Source: Mesostigma viride | Lineage: Eukaryota; Streptophyta; Mesostigmatophyceae; Mesostigmatales; Mesostigmataceae | Length of the DNA stretch: 64,000 nt | Assembly: GCA_009746045.1 (NCBI GenBank) | Contig: RPFO01002059.1 | Location: forward strand, 1 to 64,000 | Direction of reading: 5' to 3' | Shown: positions 10,360-20,528 of the stretch, one piece after another | How positions within the stretch are numbered: position 1 is the stretch's first letter | How the letters are laid out: each line of letters begins with the position of its first letter | Notes under the pieces: generated by a model | Told to the model about the DNA's origin: nothing | Databases searched by the model: none | The model's input: the letters and a program-made list of their open reading frames with translations, nothing else | Position numbers and translations under genes: made by a program

Positions 10360-10572
10360 GGCCCAAAATAACTGGTCCGGAACACACAAAGTACCAAATA
10401 AACGCACAAAGTCCCGAACTTAGGACAAATTCCCAAATAAGTCCCGAATTGAGTCCTATAGTCCGGCGGACTATGAAAGCGAGCTATCGAAAGTCCCAAA
10501 CGAATAACAAATGACTTTCGACTTATTTATTGAAGGCATTGTTACGCCCATACAAAGGTCTGGGCCGTAACA
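10360..10572 (-). repeat. 5' LTR of element A (start portion)
   Basis: Direct copy of bases 1-213; the LTR begins TGTTACGG at 10572. How far it continues to the left cannot be determined from this window. Confidence 0.88.
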
Positions 10573-10906
10573 GCGTCGTTGTCTCACTCAAGTAAGACAG
10601 ATATTAGTTCCCAGCGCGTCGTTGTCTCACTCTAGTGAGACAGATATTAGTTCCCAGCGCGTCGTTGTCTCACTTGAGTGAGACAACGGGTACTTCCTAC
10701 AGCATCGTTGTCTCACCCTAGTGAGACAGATATTAGTTCCCAGCGCGTTGTTGTCTCACTTGAGTGAGACAACGGGTAGTTTCCAGCGCGTCGTTGTCTC
10801 ACTCAAGTGAGACAGATATTAGTTCCCAGCGCGTCGTTGTCTCACTCTAGTGAGATCGACAGATATTAGTTCCCAGCGCTTCGTTGTCTAACTTGGGGTA
10901 GTTCCC
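10573..10906. repeat. Tandem array with palindromic core
   Basis: About eight units of roughly 40-45 bp begin exactly at the outer edge of the element A LTR. Each unit is AGCGCGTCGTTGTCTCACT, a 2-4 base spacer, then AGTGAGAC. The unit ends either in AGATATTAGTTCCC or in AACGGGTAGTTTCC. In the second form GTTGTCTCACTTGAGTGAGACAAC is cut short or complete as a near-perfect palindrome. The last unit is degenerate. Confidence 0.85.
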
Positions 10907-12073
10907 GGCGCGCCGATTTCTCACTCCCCTTCCTCCGCCCCCCGGTGCCACTTGCTAATTCCCCCAAACTGCCACGTCACAATTCCCGGCTTCCAAGTGG
11001 GCACTCCGCTGTGGCGTGGTCATGCCGACATTGCTGCCATCCGTTATTATGAGGGCGCGGACATTACTGTGAGTCAGACAGTCCAAGCGTGTGTAACACC
11101 CCTTCGCAATTTCTTCTGCATCATCGTAGTTGCCTGCGTCTTCTTGAGGAATAGTTCGTCGCCGCGGTACGACCTTCTTGCCCAACCCCGTAAGGTGACC
11201 GGCCACGCTCATATTGATCAGCGGAACCAATCAAGGAACCAATTAAAACCAACTTGACTTTATATACGTTGACTCCTACCCGACATGACCCCTTGAAAAT
11301 GATGACGTGATGTCACAAATTCAACAAGCCTCTTTATATATCCGGCGGACCGCTGCCGGCTGCGAAAGACCTAGACCTGATCCACGACTGAATGTCGTGG
11401 ACGGTGGTCAGATGTACTAACCAGAACTCGTAGCCCTGGAACAGAATACTCATCATACAAATATCATGTCGTTCTGCATCCGGATATTAACATGTCGCTT
11501 TTATCGACCAGAACCAGAATCCATGTTAAATCCTAGTAGTCTGCGGGCGTTGCCCCCTCGGAAAGTAAACGTGAGTCACTTTATGCCATTGCAATTAACC
11601 GAGAGAGAATAGGTAAATAAAACACCAACACCTATATGCCCGCCGTCGTGCACCGTTGGAAGATGATGCACAACGTAAGCGTGCATGATTCATAGATGAT
11701 CGACCCACAACCGGCCCATCAGTGACACTCACGATCGTGGACTGTTTCGGAATAGCAGTGGGTTGATTCCCACTCACAATCGTGGACTGTTTCGGAATAG
11801 CATTTGGTTGAATCGTCCCACTCTCCCGACTAGCCACGAATGATAAAACACTGGAATGTGTTGGACATAAACATGAAAGCCACCGGACTAGCTACGAATG
11901 GGCGTACACTAGAAAATGCCCTAGACTAAGCCTCAGCCCACCACGTGGCTCGGCCTAGCTAGCCGGCGCTACACCACAGCGCCGGGCCCTGACCTACACA
12001 TCATAAAGCAACGTAGGTCACCCCCCTGGAAAAAGGGTGCGTAACTAGCTACACAAATCTGACGACAGTAGAT
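10907..12073. other. Intergenic, no gene recognised
   Basis: Only short open frames without recognisable similarity. A short direct repeat (ACGATCGTGGACTGTTTCGG, about 50 bp apart) occurs at 11729-11800. No RNA gene seen. Confidence 0.5.
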
Positions 12074-12146
12074 TGTTACGGCCAATCAATATGTCCACTA
12101 ACGAACCCTAAATAAATAGGCTTGGACGTAACACTCTTCCCCCCCC
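12074..12146 (-). mobile_element. LTR start plus polypurine tract remnant, relative of element A
   Basis: On the minus strand a G-rich purine tract (GGGGGGGGAAGAG) is followed at 12132 by TGTTACGTCC. The same arrangement marks the 3' LTR start of element A. A second TGTTACGG in inverted orientation lies at 12074, as it also does inside the element A LTR. The rest of the LTR is not recognised. Confidence 0.55.
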
Positions 12147-12535
12147 ATATGGGGAACGGTAGAACCCGTCCCTAACGGTGGAACCCGAAAAAGGGGAGCA
12201 TAACGCCACAACATGCAGTAACAACGTGACAACAAACAGCCAGGTGACCATGCACGAGAGCCCGGTAAGGCTTGACGCCCAGCAAAGTAGAGTGACAGTA
12301 GTAGGGGGACCCACAGCTGCCCCGCCCGTGCAGCCTTGGGGTAAGTATCCACACGCTAAAGCCAGAGCCCGGCCTAGTGATGGCCTATTAGGCTTAAAGC
12401 TCCTCTGGCCCACCATCCAGAACGCTACTGTACACCTGTCCCAGGTCCAATGACCACCTAACCATCTACCAGTTGTACTGGGTGACTGCCCCTTGAAGCG
12501 AGAGAAGGTACTCCTCGTAACGCTCTTGACGCGCC

Positions 12536-13364
12536 AGTTGTACAAGCTACTGCTTATACTTTTTATGCGCAAACCTTTTAACCAAGGTTAACGCATATTC
12601 TTACATCCTGCGCAGGATGTAAGAATATGCGTTAACCTTAGCTAAAAGGTTTGCGCATAAAAAGTATAAGCGTTAGCTTGTACAACTTAAAACCTTTGCG
12701 CGTTGGGGCGGAATATTAAGCGGCTCCCTAACTAGGGTTTACTTCCGCATCGACTTACTAATTCGATATCGAATTACTGATTCGATATTAATTAATCCCG
12801 GGAAGGTCCGATATCTACCTCGCTAGGCGATTAATTAGGTCCGACCGGTGCCCCGGCGGATCCTCCCAAATAATCCCTACTCGGCACTGGCCCCACGAGG
12901 TTTCGAACCCATGACTTCCGCGCCGCGCCGGTTCTAAGTTGTACAAGCTAACGCTTATACTTTTTATGCGCAAACCTTTTAGCTAAGGTTAACGCATATT
13001 CTTACATCCTGCGCAGGATGTAAGAATATGCGTTATCCTTGGTTAAAAGGTTTGCGCATAAAAAGTATAAGCAGTAGCTTGTACAACTTAGAACCGGCGC
13101 GGCGCGGAAGTCATGGGTTCGAAACCTCGTGGGGACAGTGCCGAGCAGGGATTATTTGGGAGGATCCGCCGGGGCACCGGTCGGACCTAATTAATGGCCT
13201 TGCGAGGTAGATATAGAACCTTCCCGGGATTAATATCGAATCAGTAATTCGATATCGAATTAGTAATTCGATGCGGAAGTAAACCCTAGTTAGGGAGCCG
13301 CTTAATATTCCGCCCCAACGCGCAAAGGTTTTAAGTTGTACAAGCTACGTTAGCTTGTACAACT
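12536..13364. mobile_element. Nested foldback (palindromic) element
   Basis: Three hairpins share the terminus AGTTGTACAAGCTA / TAGCTTGTACAACT: A at 12537-12686 (150 bp, nearly perfect palindrome centred on TGCGCA), B at 12938-13087 (the same hairpin), and A' at 13335-13363 (only the two 13-bp ends and 3 bases between them). The arms between them (12687-12937 and 13088-13334, about 250 bp each) are inverted copies of each other, so the whole region is a palindrome centred in B. GCGCC flanks it on both sides (12531-12535 and 13365-13369), consistent with a 5-bp target duplication. No ORF is present, so it would be non-autonomous. Each arm also holds GGTTCGAAACC, similar to a pol III B box. Confidence 0.8.
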
Positions 13365-13429
13365 GCGCCCGCATATCCGGGGTCGGCGTGTTACGGTCCA
13401 TATTACAGTCCCGCAACACCCCCCGCACA

Positions 13430-14410
13430 ACTGAGACCTGGCCCTTCTCATCATCGATCACGCCGCCAACAACAATGGCTGACCCAGCGACTTCCGTGGA
13501 ACCGGTTGTCCTGTCCAGTCTGTATCGTAGAATTGAACAGCCTCCGGGGACATCAAGCCACTCAAGTACCCCGGCTCTCCGTATTGGTGCTGCGGTTGCT
13601 GCACCTGCTGCCGCTGCGGCTGTTGAAGCGGCTGCCGTGATGGCTGCTGCGCCCCTTGCTGCGCACGCAGCGGTGGCCCCGCCTGCTGAGTCCCTGGCAA
13701 CGCCACAGGGGAAGACTGGAACGTCACCCTACCCGGAATTAACTGCAAGCGGCCTGCGCCACCACGCCACCACCCTGCATACCGCCCCCACGTCCGCGCG
13801 CTAACCCCGACGTAGTAACCCGGTCCAAGCCCCGACATCAAATTAACCCACCTGTTTTGGCAACAGGGAGGTCCACCCAGGCCCCTGAGGAGGGGGAACC
13901 TGGACAGGAGCCAAAGGTCGGTGGGAGGAGCTAGAAAGCCCCGCCACGTGGGGACCTGACGGCCCCGGTGCGATCTCTGGACGGACACTGGAAAGCCCCG
14001 TCATTGGGGGACCTGACGGCCCCACAACCCCGGAACCACCCGCAACGGTCACTGTAGTACCCACCGGTAACGTCGCGCTGGTGACTGCCCCGCCCGCCCC
14101 TTGAGGCGCGACCTGATTGGGTCCTGCACTGGGAGTTGCAGAAGCCCCAGGTCCCCCCGCCGCTTGGGGAGTCATCATCCGCTCAATCACCTAATCTGGA
14201 GTACCGCTTCCATCGTGGTGGACAACCGTGCCTCAAAAACCTCCGCCTGTGCAACCATCTGTTCCTCCAAACCTAGACGCAGCGCCTGCAGCTGGGTGGA
14301 AACCCGCTGCTCGACGTCCTCCACTGCGGACTGTGAAAAGAGGTCAGACGCCCTGTCGTCCGCGTCAGAGACCACCGGGTCTGTAACGACCTCGCGTCGA
14401 TCCCGACACT
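13430..14410 (-). pseudogene. Gag-like remnant of a second LTR element
   Basis: Consecutive minus-strand frames (14375-14187, 14190-13843, 13988-13458) join into a disrupted protein. It has a helical, coiled-coil-like start (repeated Leu/Glu/Gln, EDVEQRVSTQLQALRLGLEE), a Pro/Gly/Ser-rich middle and a Gln-rich end with QQPSRQPLQQPQRQQVQQPQ. The order and composition resemble the N-terminal half of the element A gag, but no capsid or zinc knuckle is seen and stops interrupt it. It probably belongs to the element whose LTR/PPT remnant lies at 12074-12146, with the foldback element inserted between them. Confidence 0.45.
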
Positions 14411-14660
14411 AACGACCCACCTTCCGGGCCCGGCCCCGCCACCATGGCCAGTCCACCGAAGGCTCCGCTGACTGCTGAACCTTCTTCTTCCTCATCTTGG
14501 TCTTGGATGCACGTGGAATCGACACATCCTTGCTCGACTCTACCGGCAGACCGCCCTCAGCTGTGGAACCAACTGACGGAGACAGAGCATGCCGGAATCA
14601 ATGAAGGGTTCACCTGTGTGCTGACTGCACACCGGCTCACCAAGGTCGACCGACTGATCG

Positions 14661-14903
14661 TCAGCCGCGGTCTCCAAGGGTAAGTTGGATCGACAAACAC
14701 TTATAATCCAGCTGCCGCAGAAACGTCGCCACCTTGACGCGTTGAGCATACCTCAAGGCCGGAGTCTCAGGCTCGGCCGCCGGGAAGAAACCCAGCCAGT
14801 AGCCGTCGTCATGCGTCCGGAGCGCCTCAAACCCCGCGTCCGTTAGCAATGCCGACGCTAACCTGGGACAATCGTGGATGCGTGCTAGTTTGGGCACGAA
14901 CAT
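14661..14903 (-). CDS. Small ORF of unknown function upstream of gag-like remnant
   Basis: An 80-residue frame with a true ATG at 14903 and balanced composition (contains HDCPRLASALLTDAGFEALR). It lies just upstream of the gag-like remnant on the same strand. That is the position of the RHBD ORF in element A, but I see no sequence similarity to it. It may be a remnant of a retroelement ORF or chance. Confidence 0.3.
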   Translation of the reverse strand: MFVPKLARIHDCPRLASALLTDAGFEALRTHDDGYWLGFFPAAEPETPALRYAQRVKVATFLRQLDYKCLSIQLTLGDRG

Positions 14904-15233
14904 GAAGCCTCATGCATATTCGCACACACCCGTACCACCCTCGACCGGACCCAAAACGACAGGAGTGGGCCCACACTGTCACTGAAGCACTAATTCCACG
15001 CCCCCGCAGACAACGGAGGAAAGAAACGTAAAAACAGCGCAGAATAGTGAGGCAATGAAACACTGGCCATCTTGTAGAACCCCAATGTCTCGCAAGTGCG
15101 GAGCGCCTTCTCCTGCAAGTGAACACGGGAGGGGGCACAAGACAACACAACAATGCGCAACGCACGGTTTTCCACCATCCCAGCCATGCTATACACACAC
15201 ACACGAAATATAGGTAATAACCTACGTAAATGA
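14904..15233. other. No gene recognised
   Basis: GC-mixed spacer with a short CA/GT microsatellite at about 15190-15205. No support for coding. Confidence 0.4.
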
Positions 15234-16061
15234 GTGTCGCGCCTTGTATACTGCCTGGCGCTCGAGGCTCGGGCGGTTGGTCTAGAAATCAGCCCCAAAA
15301 CGGGGGCCCTGGTGGCCCTCGGCATGGCAGGGCCCCCACCCACACTCGATCCGCCTCCCCACACCGAGGTCAACTACCCTACTTCAGGCCGCTTCAAGCT
15401 GCTCGGCAGTTGGCTTCCCGACCAGTGCGAGGACGACCTGACGACACGGATCGGCATGGCGTGGACGCACCTCCATGACCACCGCCGCTGGTGGAGCAAC
15501 CCCGCCCTACACCCGGGATCGTCAAGCGTGACCTCTTCAAGGTCGCCATTCTGACGATCCTGACCTGCGGCGCCGAGACCTGGACACTGACGCTGGAGGA
15601 GCTGGAGCAACGACTCGACGACAACGTCACCAAGATGCTGCGCAAGGCCCTTAACATCCCCTTTGGTTTGCACATTAGTAACGAGGATTTGTACGCTGAT
15701 TTGCCCTATGTTTAATTTCCCACATCAGATAGACTAGCTGGCACCAAGCCCGCCCAGCCTTGGCGATATGTCCTCACCTGGCGTGCATGCCCCAGGCCGT
15801 GCGCGGCAGGGCCGCCACCCGTGGACTTTTTGTGATAAACTTGGCATGGACATGTGCTACACTAGACGTGACGGGCTCACACCCGGGCAGCCTCCTGGTT
15901 TGTCTGTAATATGGAGGCAGATGGTACGCAAGGATAGATGGCAAGTAGTGATGAAGGAGACCACCCCCAAGTCTGTGGGGGCTCCGCGTGTGACCGCATA
16001 TGGCATTCATAGCGGTTCGGGCCGCGGTGCCCACAACCCTGTGACTATAGGACCTCGATAG
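15234..16061 (+). pseudogene. LINE reverse transcriptase C-terminal fragment 1
   Basis: Two frames, 15234-15554 and 15491-15715, give the C-terminal part of a non-LTR RT: EARAVGLEISPKTGALV, FKLLGSWLP, then a block typical of LINE ORF2 after the RT domain (CGAETWTLTLEELEQRLDD, NVTKMLRKALNI). A frameshift separates the two. Degenerate matches to the further C-terminus (RYVLTW; RKDRWQVVMKETTPKSVG) continue to about 16000. It is the same family as the other fragments at 16181, 17020, 18620 and 24870. Confidence 0.75.
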
Positions 16062-16135
16062 CTTACACCATCCATTCCATCCTATGCTGTTCCCCTCCCA
16101 CTGAGGACTTATGCTAACGTGACACAGTCACGTGT

Positions 16136-16180
16136 CTATTAATTAATTAATTAATTAATTAATTAATTATAATTAATTAA
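16136..16180. repeat. TTAA microsatellite
   Basis: (ATTA)n/(TTAA)n run between two LINE fragments. The preceding block GACTTATGCTAACGTGACAC recurs in similar form near 25005 beside another LINE fragment, so this is a LINE-associated tail or junction. Confidence 0.6.
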
Positions 16181-16612
16181 TGCCTCGCATTTCGGACGAG
16201 ATTAGACAGCGTATGATAGCATTCGTAGGACATCTTGCTCGCACCAGTCAGGTAGACACCGACCTCGGTCTCAGTGGCCGGCCCCCAGCGGCTTGGCCAG
16301 CGCCGGGGCGGCATATCCTGACCTGGCCTGGCCCCAAGGACATAAATTCCTAAAAGGGTAGGTAAACATGTCATGACCTACCCACAGCAGTTGTTGGCTG
16401 ACCTAATGGTCCCAGCCCCGTTTGAACATCGCATTCACTCCCTCTCTCTCGCTTGGACTGCTATGCAGAACAAGAAGAGGTGGAAGATGATTGTCCAGGC
16501 TCACACGCCAGCCCCTGTGGGCAAGCCCCCCCCCCCAGGCGGAAGGGGCGCTTTGCTGAGTAGTATAGTTAGGGTTTTCCTAGATTAGATTAGCTTAGAG
16601 TTAGACTAGTTC
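16181..16612 (+). pseudogene. LINE ORF2 extreme C-terminal fragment 2
   Basis: Encodes the end of the LINE polyprotein: PRISDEIRQRMIAFVGHLAR, then RHILTWPGPKD. After a frame change it continues with FEHRIHSLSLAWTAMQNKKR and PAPVGKPPP. The near-identical segment at 18700-19083 is better preserved. A C-rich homopolymer at 16529-16538 breaks the frame. Confidence 0.7.
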
Positions 16613-16689
16613 GGTCTCGCGGCTTCGCCCACCTCCATCCATCTAGCAAGGGAATATGTGCTACATGATCTCACCCAACGGAGTCATGT

Positions 16690-17004
16690 AATAATTTAAT
16701 TTAATTTAATTACATTGAATTGAATTGAATTACATTTAGTTTAATTTAATTTAATTTAATTTAATTTAATTTAATTTAATTTAATTTAGTTTAGTTTAGT
16801 TTAATTTAATTTAGTTTAATTTAATTTAATTTAATTTAATTTAATTTAATTTAATTTAATTTAGTTTAGTTTAGTTTAATTTAATTTAGTTTAATTTAAT
16901 TTAATTTAATTTAATTTAATTTAATTTAATTTAATTTAATTTAATTTAATTTAATTTAATTTAATTTAATTTAATTTAATTTAATTTAATTTAATTTAAT
17001 TTAA
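16690..17004. repeat. TTTAA pentanucleotide satellite
   Basis: About 60 copies of TTTAA with scattered TTTAG variants and a GAATT-rich start. It lies between two LINE fragments. A very short run of the same unit recurs at about 19206-19222, after the other LINE 3' end, so it may descend from a LINE tail. Confidence 0.9.
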
Positions 17005-17019
17005 TACCACGATCGCGCG

Positions 17020-17400
17020 CCCCGAGCACATTCAGACCTGGCTGGACTGTCTGGGCTTGGAGGCGCGGGCGGTGGGGTTGGAGATTAGTGTCAAAACTGA
17101 GGCGATGGTGATTGGGGCTTCCAGTCGCCTGCCGCTGCCGCGGCTGCTAGACGGGACGGAGGTCCCGTTCCGTGATCGCTTCAAACTGCTGGGAAGCATG
17201 CTCCCCGGCGACACCGCCGACGATGTGGACTTCCGCATCGGCCTGGCCTGGGCTATAGGCTTCGCTCGCTCAAATCCTACTGGCGCTCGAAGGGCCTGGG
17301 CGAGCACCGCAAGCCCATGCTCTTCAAGGTCCTTGCCTCACGGTGCTTACGTATGGCGCCGAGGCACGGACACTATTCCCGTGCGCAATCTACTTTTGAG
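17020..17400 (+). pseudogene. LINE reverse transcriptase fragment 3
   Basis: Plus-strand frame with HIQTWLDCLGLEARAVGLEI, then FRDRFKLLGSMLPGD and DFRIGLAWA. It corresponds to the thumb-proximal region of fragment 1 and of the minus-strand copy at 25333-25842. The frame degrades after about 17280, where the CGAETWTL-type block is only recognisable as YGAEARTL. Confidence 0.7.
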
Positions 17401-17484
17401 ATCATCATGGTAGCGCTATAGTTGGGTGACCACTCACTGCATGTGATTGCACGTGCAATAGAGCGAGCGCTGTTATAGTCAATC

Positions 17485-17832
17485 ATGGGACAGGTCCTCG
17501 CTCACCCCACAGGACATGCAGTAAAGGCAGGCACGTCAGCTCAGCTCATATGGGTTTTACCAAAGCTGAGTCACTCTGGCCAGCCGGGCCATGGTGGCGC
17601 CGGAGATTGTGGCACGCAGACGCCATCCTCGATGAGGCCGGTGCGACACCCTCCGCGTAACAACAACGACTTGGATGATGACTCCCTCATTGAGAAACAA
17701 GACCGCGATAACAACGCGCGGCAGAAACGCCCTATTAGGGTGGACAGCGATAGCGAGTCTTATGAGTCTGAACTGGAGTACAGAAAACCCAGCACATGTG
17801 AATGCAGGAATGCGTGCCATGGGATGATGTGA
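17485..17832 (+). CDS. Hypothetical ORF, acidic and Ser-rich
   Basis: 115 codons from a true ATG. The C-terminal half is charged (DLDDDSLIEKQDRDNNARQK, SDSESYESELEYRKP). No family recognised. It ends at the edge of repeat R1 and may be part of a repeat rather than a host gene. Confidence 0.25.
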   Translation: MGQVLAHPTGHAVKAGTSAQLIWVLPKLSHSGQPGHGGAGDCGTQTPSSMRPVRHPPRNNNDLDDDSLIEKQDRDNNARQKRPIRVDSDSESYESELEYRKPSTCECRNACHGMM

Positions 17833-18250
17833 TTTCTGAGGTCCATGTGAAAACAGATGTGCATGTCTAGATATGGTGTGTTTTGATGAGATGTACGGCT
17901 TCAGCATGAAAAACTTGACCTGGGTGACTTAAATTAGACACGTGCTCCCGTTGGGGAGTCGTGAACGGAGCACCGAAGTGCTTTTAATCCCTGTTTGTGC
18001 ACAACAGGAGAAAGGGCAGAGACCCCCATTCTCCTTCATGCCAAAGGCATGCCACAGCTGCACTCGGACACGCTAAACTGTGTGTAAACGATCCGGCAAT
18101 CTGTGGGTGCAATAAGACCCATGTGAGCATGGCATAACAAGGAGCGTGGGCAAGTAATCTGATCATAGCCAGGACGTAGCATGGCTGTACAAGGACTAAG
18201 CTAAGGCTAAGGCTGGTTGTGTACCGTGCGTTAGCCGTGCACGTGACTAG
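17823..18250 (+). repeat. Repeat R1, copy 2 (longest in window)
   Basis: Bases 17823-17935 match the reverse complement of 63881-64000, and 17944-18250 match the reverse complement of 9635-9930. The three copies therefore define one interspersed repeat of at least 430 bp. It contains a short inverted repeat GTGCTCCCGTTGGGGAG and CGGAGCACC. No ORF. Confidence 0.75.
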
Positions 18251-18344
18251 GTATGTTGGCACAGCTAGGCAAACATTCTAAGCATGGCTGCCATGGCGGC
18301 AGTGACTACCAATGGATACAAGCTAGGGCTATTCAAGCTATTCT

Positions 18345-18605
18345 AGCCCGCAGGGGGCGTCCACATCTTGTGGTTGATCATCAGGTCCCCGCCCCTCCAG
18401 TACACCTTGGGCTTCTGGGGGTCCTACTTGTGGCGGAGGTATTCCGGCCACAGGTTGCGGCGCTGCTGCTGCTGAGCGGGGGTCAGGTCGTCGTCCAGCA
18501 TCCAGGTGAGGTCGTGCAACCGCTCAGTGCGATGAGAGAGGAACCGCTGCTTGTCCTCACGGAAGGGGAAGGTGAGCAGGATTGGTGGGGGAGCCGCCTT
18601 GTCCC
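18345..18605 (-). pseudogene. LINE ORF1 C-terminal fragment (minus)
   Basis: On the minus strand this encodes a segment with DDDLTPAQQQQRRNLWPEYL, then an in-frame TAG and PKVYWRGGDLMIN. It aligns with the ORF1 end at 27740-27900 (DDDLTLAQQQRRWELWPTYL, PVYWKGAAIYVD). It lies back-to-back with the ORF2 C-terminal fragment that follows on the plus strand. Confidence 0.65.
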
Positions 18606-18619
18606 GTGAGTGGGGAAGC

Positions 18620-19130
18620 CAAGCTAGACGGCACGGTTAACAGGATCACTATGCTTCAACAGGTCCTGAATGTAGGGTTTTCCACACACAGGTCATTAGA
18701 GTCTTTGTATCAGGGTATGCCTCGCATTTCGGACGAGATTAGGCAGCGTAGGATGGCATTTGTAGGACATCTTGCTCGCACCAGTCAGGTAGACACCACC
18801 CTTGGTCTGGCCGCCCCCCAGCGGCTTGGCCAACCAGGGCGGCACATCCTGACCTGGCCCCAAGGACATTCCAAGAAAGCTGGGTAAACCTGCCATGAAC
18901 TACATCCAGATGTTGCTGGCCGACCTAGTGGTCCCAGCTCAGTTTGAACACCGCATTCACTCCCTCTCTCTTGCTTGGACTGCTATGCAGAACAAAAAGA
19001 GGTGGCAGAAGATTGTCCAGGCCCACACGCCGGCCCCTGTCGGCAAGCCCCCCCCGAAGCGGAAGGGGCGCTTTGCTGAGTAGCGCAGTTAGGATTTTCT
19101 AGACTAGATAGCTTAGAGTTAGCTTAGTTC
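18620..19130 (+). pseudogene. LINE ORF2 C-terminal fragment 4
   Basis: Frame 18582-18887 contains ISDEIRQRRMAFVGHLARTS and RHILTWPQGHSKK. Frame 18895-19083 continues with QFEHRIHSLSLAWTAMQNKK and ends in KRKGRFAE and a stop. The FVGHLAR block is typical of LINE ORF2 C-termini (GH-AR motif). A frameshift separates the parts. The terminal sequence after the stop matches 16560-16620. Confidence 0.72.
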
Positions 19131-19139
19131 GATTACGCG

Positions 19140-20500
19140 GCTTCCCCCACCTCCACCCATCCAGCAAGGATATGTGCTACATGATCTCCCAACGGAGGCA
19201 GGTTATAATTTAATTTAATTTTAATCAAGATTAGCTCGGAGGGCGGACTTCCGTAAAATGACCTGCCTCTGTGACCAGAGCAGACAGTGCTCAAATAATT
19301 ACTACTAAATCAACAAAACTCGATTGCCCATCATGGCCTTCTAGCAATGGTACGTCTCGATCAATCAGTATATGCCCAAAATGGCCCAGCATGTGATGCT
19401 GCTCTGCCCGGTAATCGGACGACAGCTTCATTCACAAGTGGCCATCGCCCCAAACAGTCCAATATTCCCAATTTAGTTGTGAGGATAGCTGTGCAAGTGG
19501 CCACCACTCCATCCAATTCTATAGGCTTACCCTTGTATAGCCCCCACCCTCGCTAATTGGCCCCCACCCTCACTAATAGGTTCACCCCCTCTTTAATAGG
19601 GCAACACCATCATGACTAGGTGCCTCACCATCAACAGTAGGAACCCACCATCGCGCGGCTGATACTCATCATCAGCTAACACTGATAGTGGGCCACGACC
19701 TTGGCGAGAGAAGCGAGACAACGAAACCAATTCTACGAGCGAGGCAACCAAAATGCCGGTTCTACGAGGACACATTTCCCGGCTCGCTCATGGCCACAGT
19801 AACGCTAATCATATATATAGAATCCTTGGCTCTCTTGACCTCATGGTCACAGTAGCGCTCATCGTACAATCCTCCCTTCATCTCATAATCAAATCCCATG
19901 GTTACAATAACGCTCATCATAGGATCTCTGTTGATCTCATGATCAAGCGAGTGGGTCTCTCAGCCTGCTGCGGGAGGGGCCGTGGCTGGAGGCTACTGCC
20001 GCACTGATCCGGTGCTGCATGTCAACGGAGCCAAATACCTTTGGCATCATGTACCGTGCCAGCACTCCCGCCGCACGCGACGCGCGGTGCTCTGGTATGG
20101 GCGGATCCGGCAAGTGGTTGTGCTCCTTGTTTACGGGGCAGACACGTGCGGGGCTGTAGCTTGTGGCTCGCTTGCCTTTGACATGCCCGGTGAACTTGAC
20201 GCTGAAACTCGTAGTGTTTAACGCTATGGTTGATGCAGTCATGGGCATGTGGCATACCTTAGACTGCCTTGAACAAGTTTGCGAACTGTCCAGCTGCCTC
20301 CGTCACTTATATTCTCTCCGTGCCCTGTCCTCACCTGATCCCCGGGCCTGCAAGTAATCCTGTCATCCAGCGTCCTTGGTCTCTAATCATAGCCTAGGGT
20401 GCAGCCGAGCGGACAGAGCAACCCTCGCAGATGCCAGCATTCAATATTGGTGACATGACTGGAGCAATAGTGGACAGATCCGCTGGAGAGGGAAATGCCG
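19140..20500. other. Intergenic, no gene recognised
   Basis: Short open frames only. Weak CCACCCTCRCTAAT repeats at 19540-19640, and a diverged repeat (CATGGTCACAGTAACGCTCATCATA type) about three times at 19790-19950. Confidence 0.45.
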
Positions 20501-20528
20501 TTGTGGTTGTCGCCCACTCCAGCGCTTT

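Larger units (their letters stand above)
1..10572 (-). mobile_element. Ty3/gypsy chromovirus, element A
   Basis: Minus-strand LTR retrotransposon read right to left: 5' LTR (starts at 10572), small ORF, gag, pol, an ORF3-like region, polypurine tract, 3' LTR. Bases 1-213 recur at 10360-10572 with two substitutions and one single-base indel, which suggests a recent insertion. The LTR begins TGTTACGG, but its full length is unknown because the left copy runs off the window. Pol is a single uninterrupted frame ending in a chromodomain, so this is a chromovirus. The stretch 8863-10359 (leader and/or LTR) holds no gene that I can see; it contains repeat R1. I could not identify the primer-binding site. 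The target-site duplication cannot be tested because the left flank is outside the window. Confidence 0.9.

Noticed and set aside
10573..10906. CRISPR-like array
   Set aside because: Units differ in the core, there are no unique spacers of constant length, and the context is eukaryotic. The same applies to 23190-23523 and 29831-30195.
13080..13140. tRNA gene
   Set aside because: A B-box-like GGTTCGAAACC is present, but T-arm pairing is poor and no A box, anticodon arm or acceptor stem can be assembled.
15374..15675. Antisense ORFs over LINE fragment 1
   Set aside because: The plus strand carries the recognisable RT C-terminal motifs; the minus frames have none.
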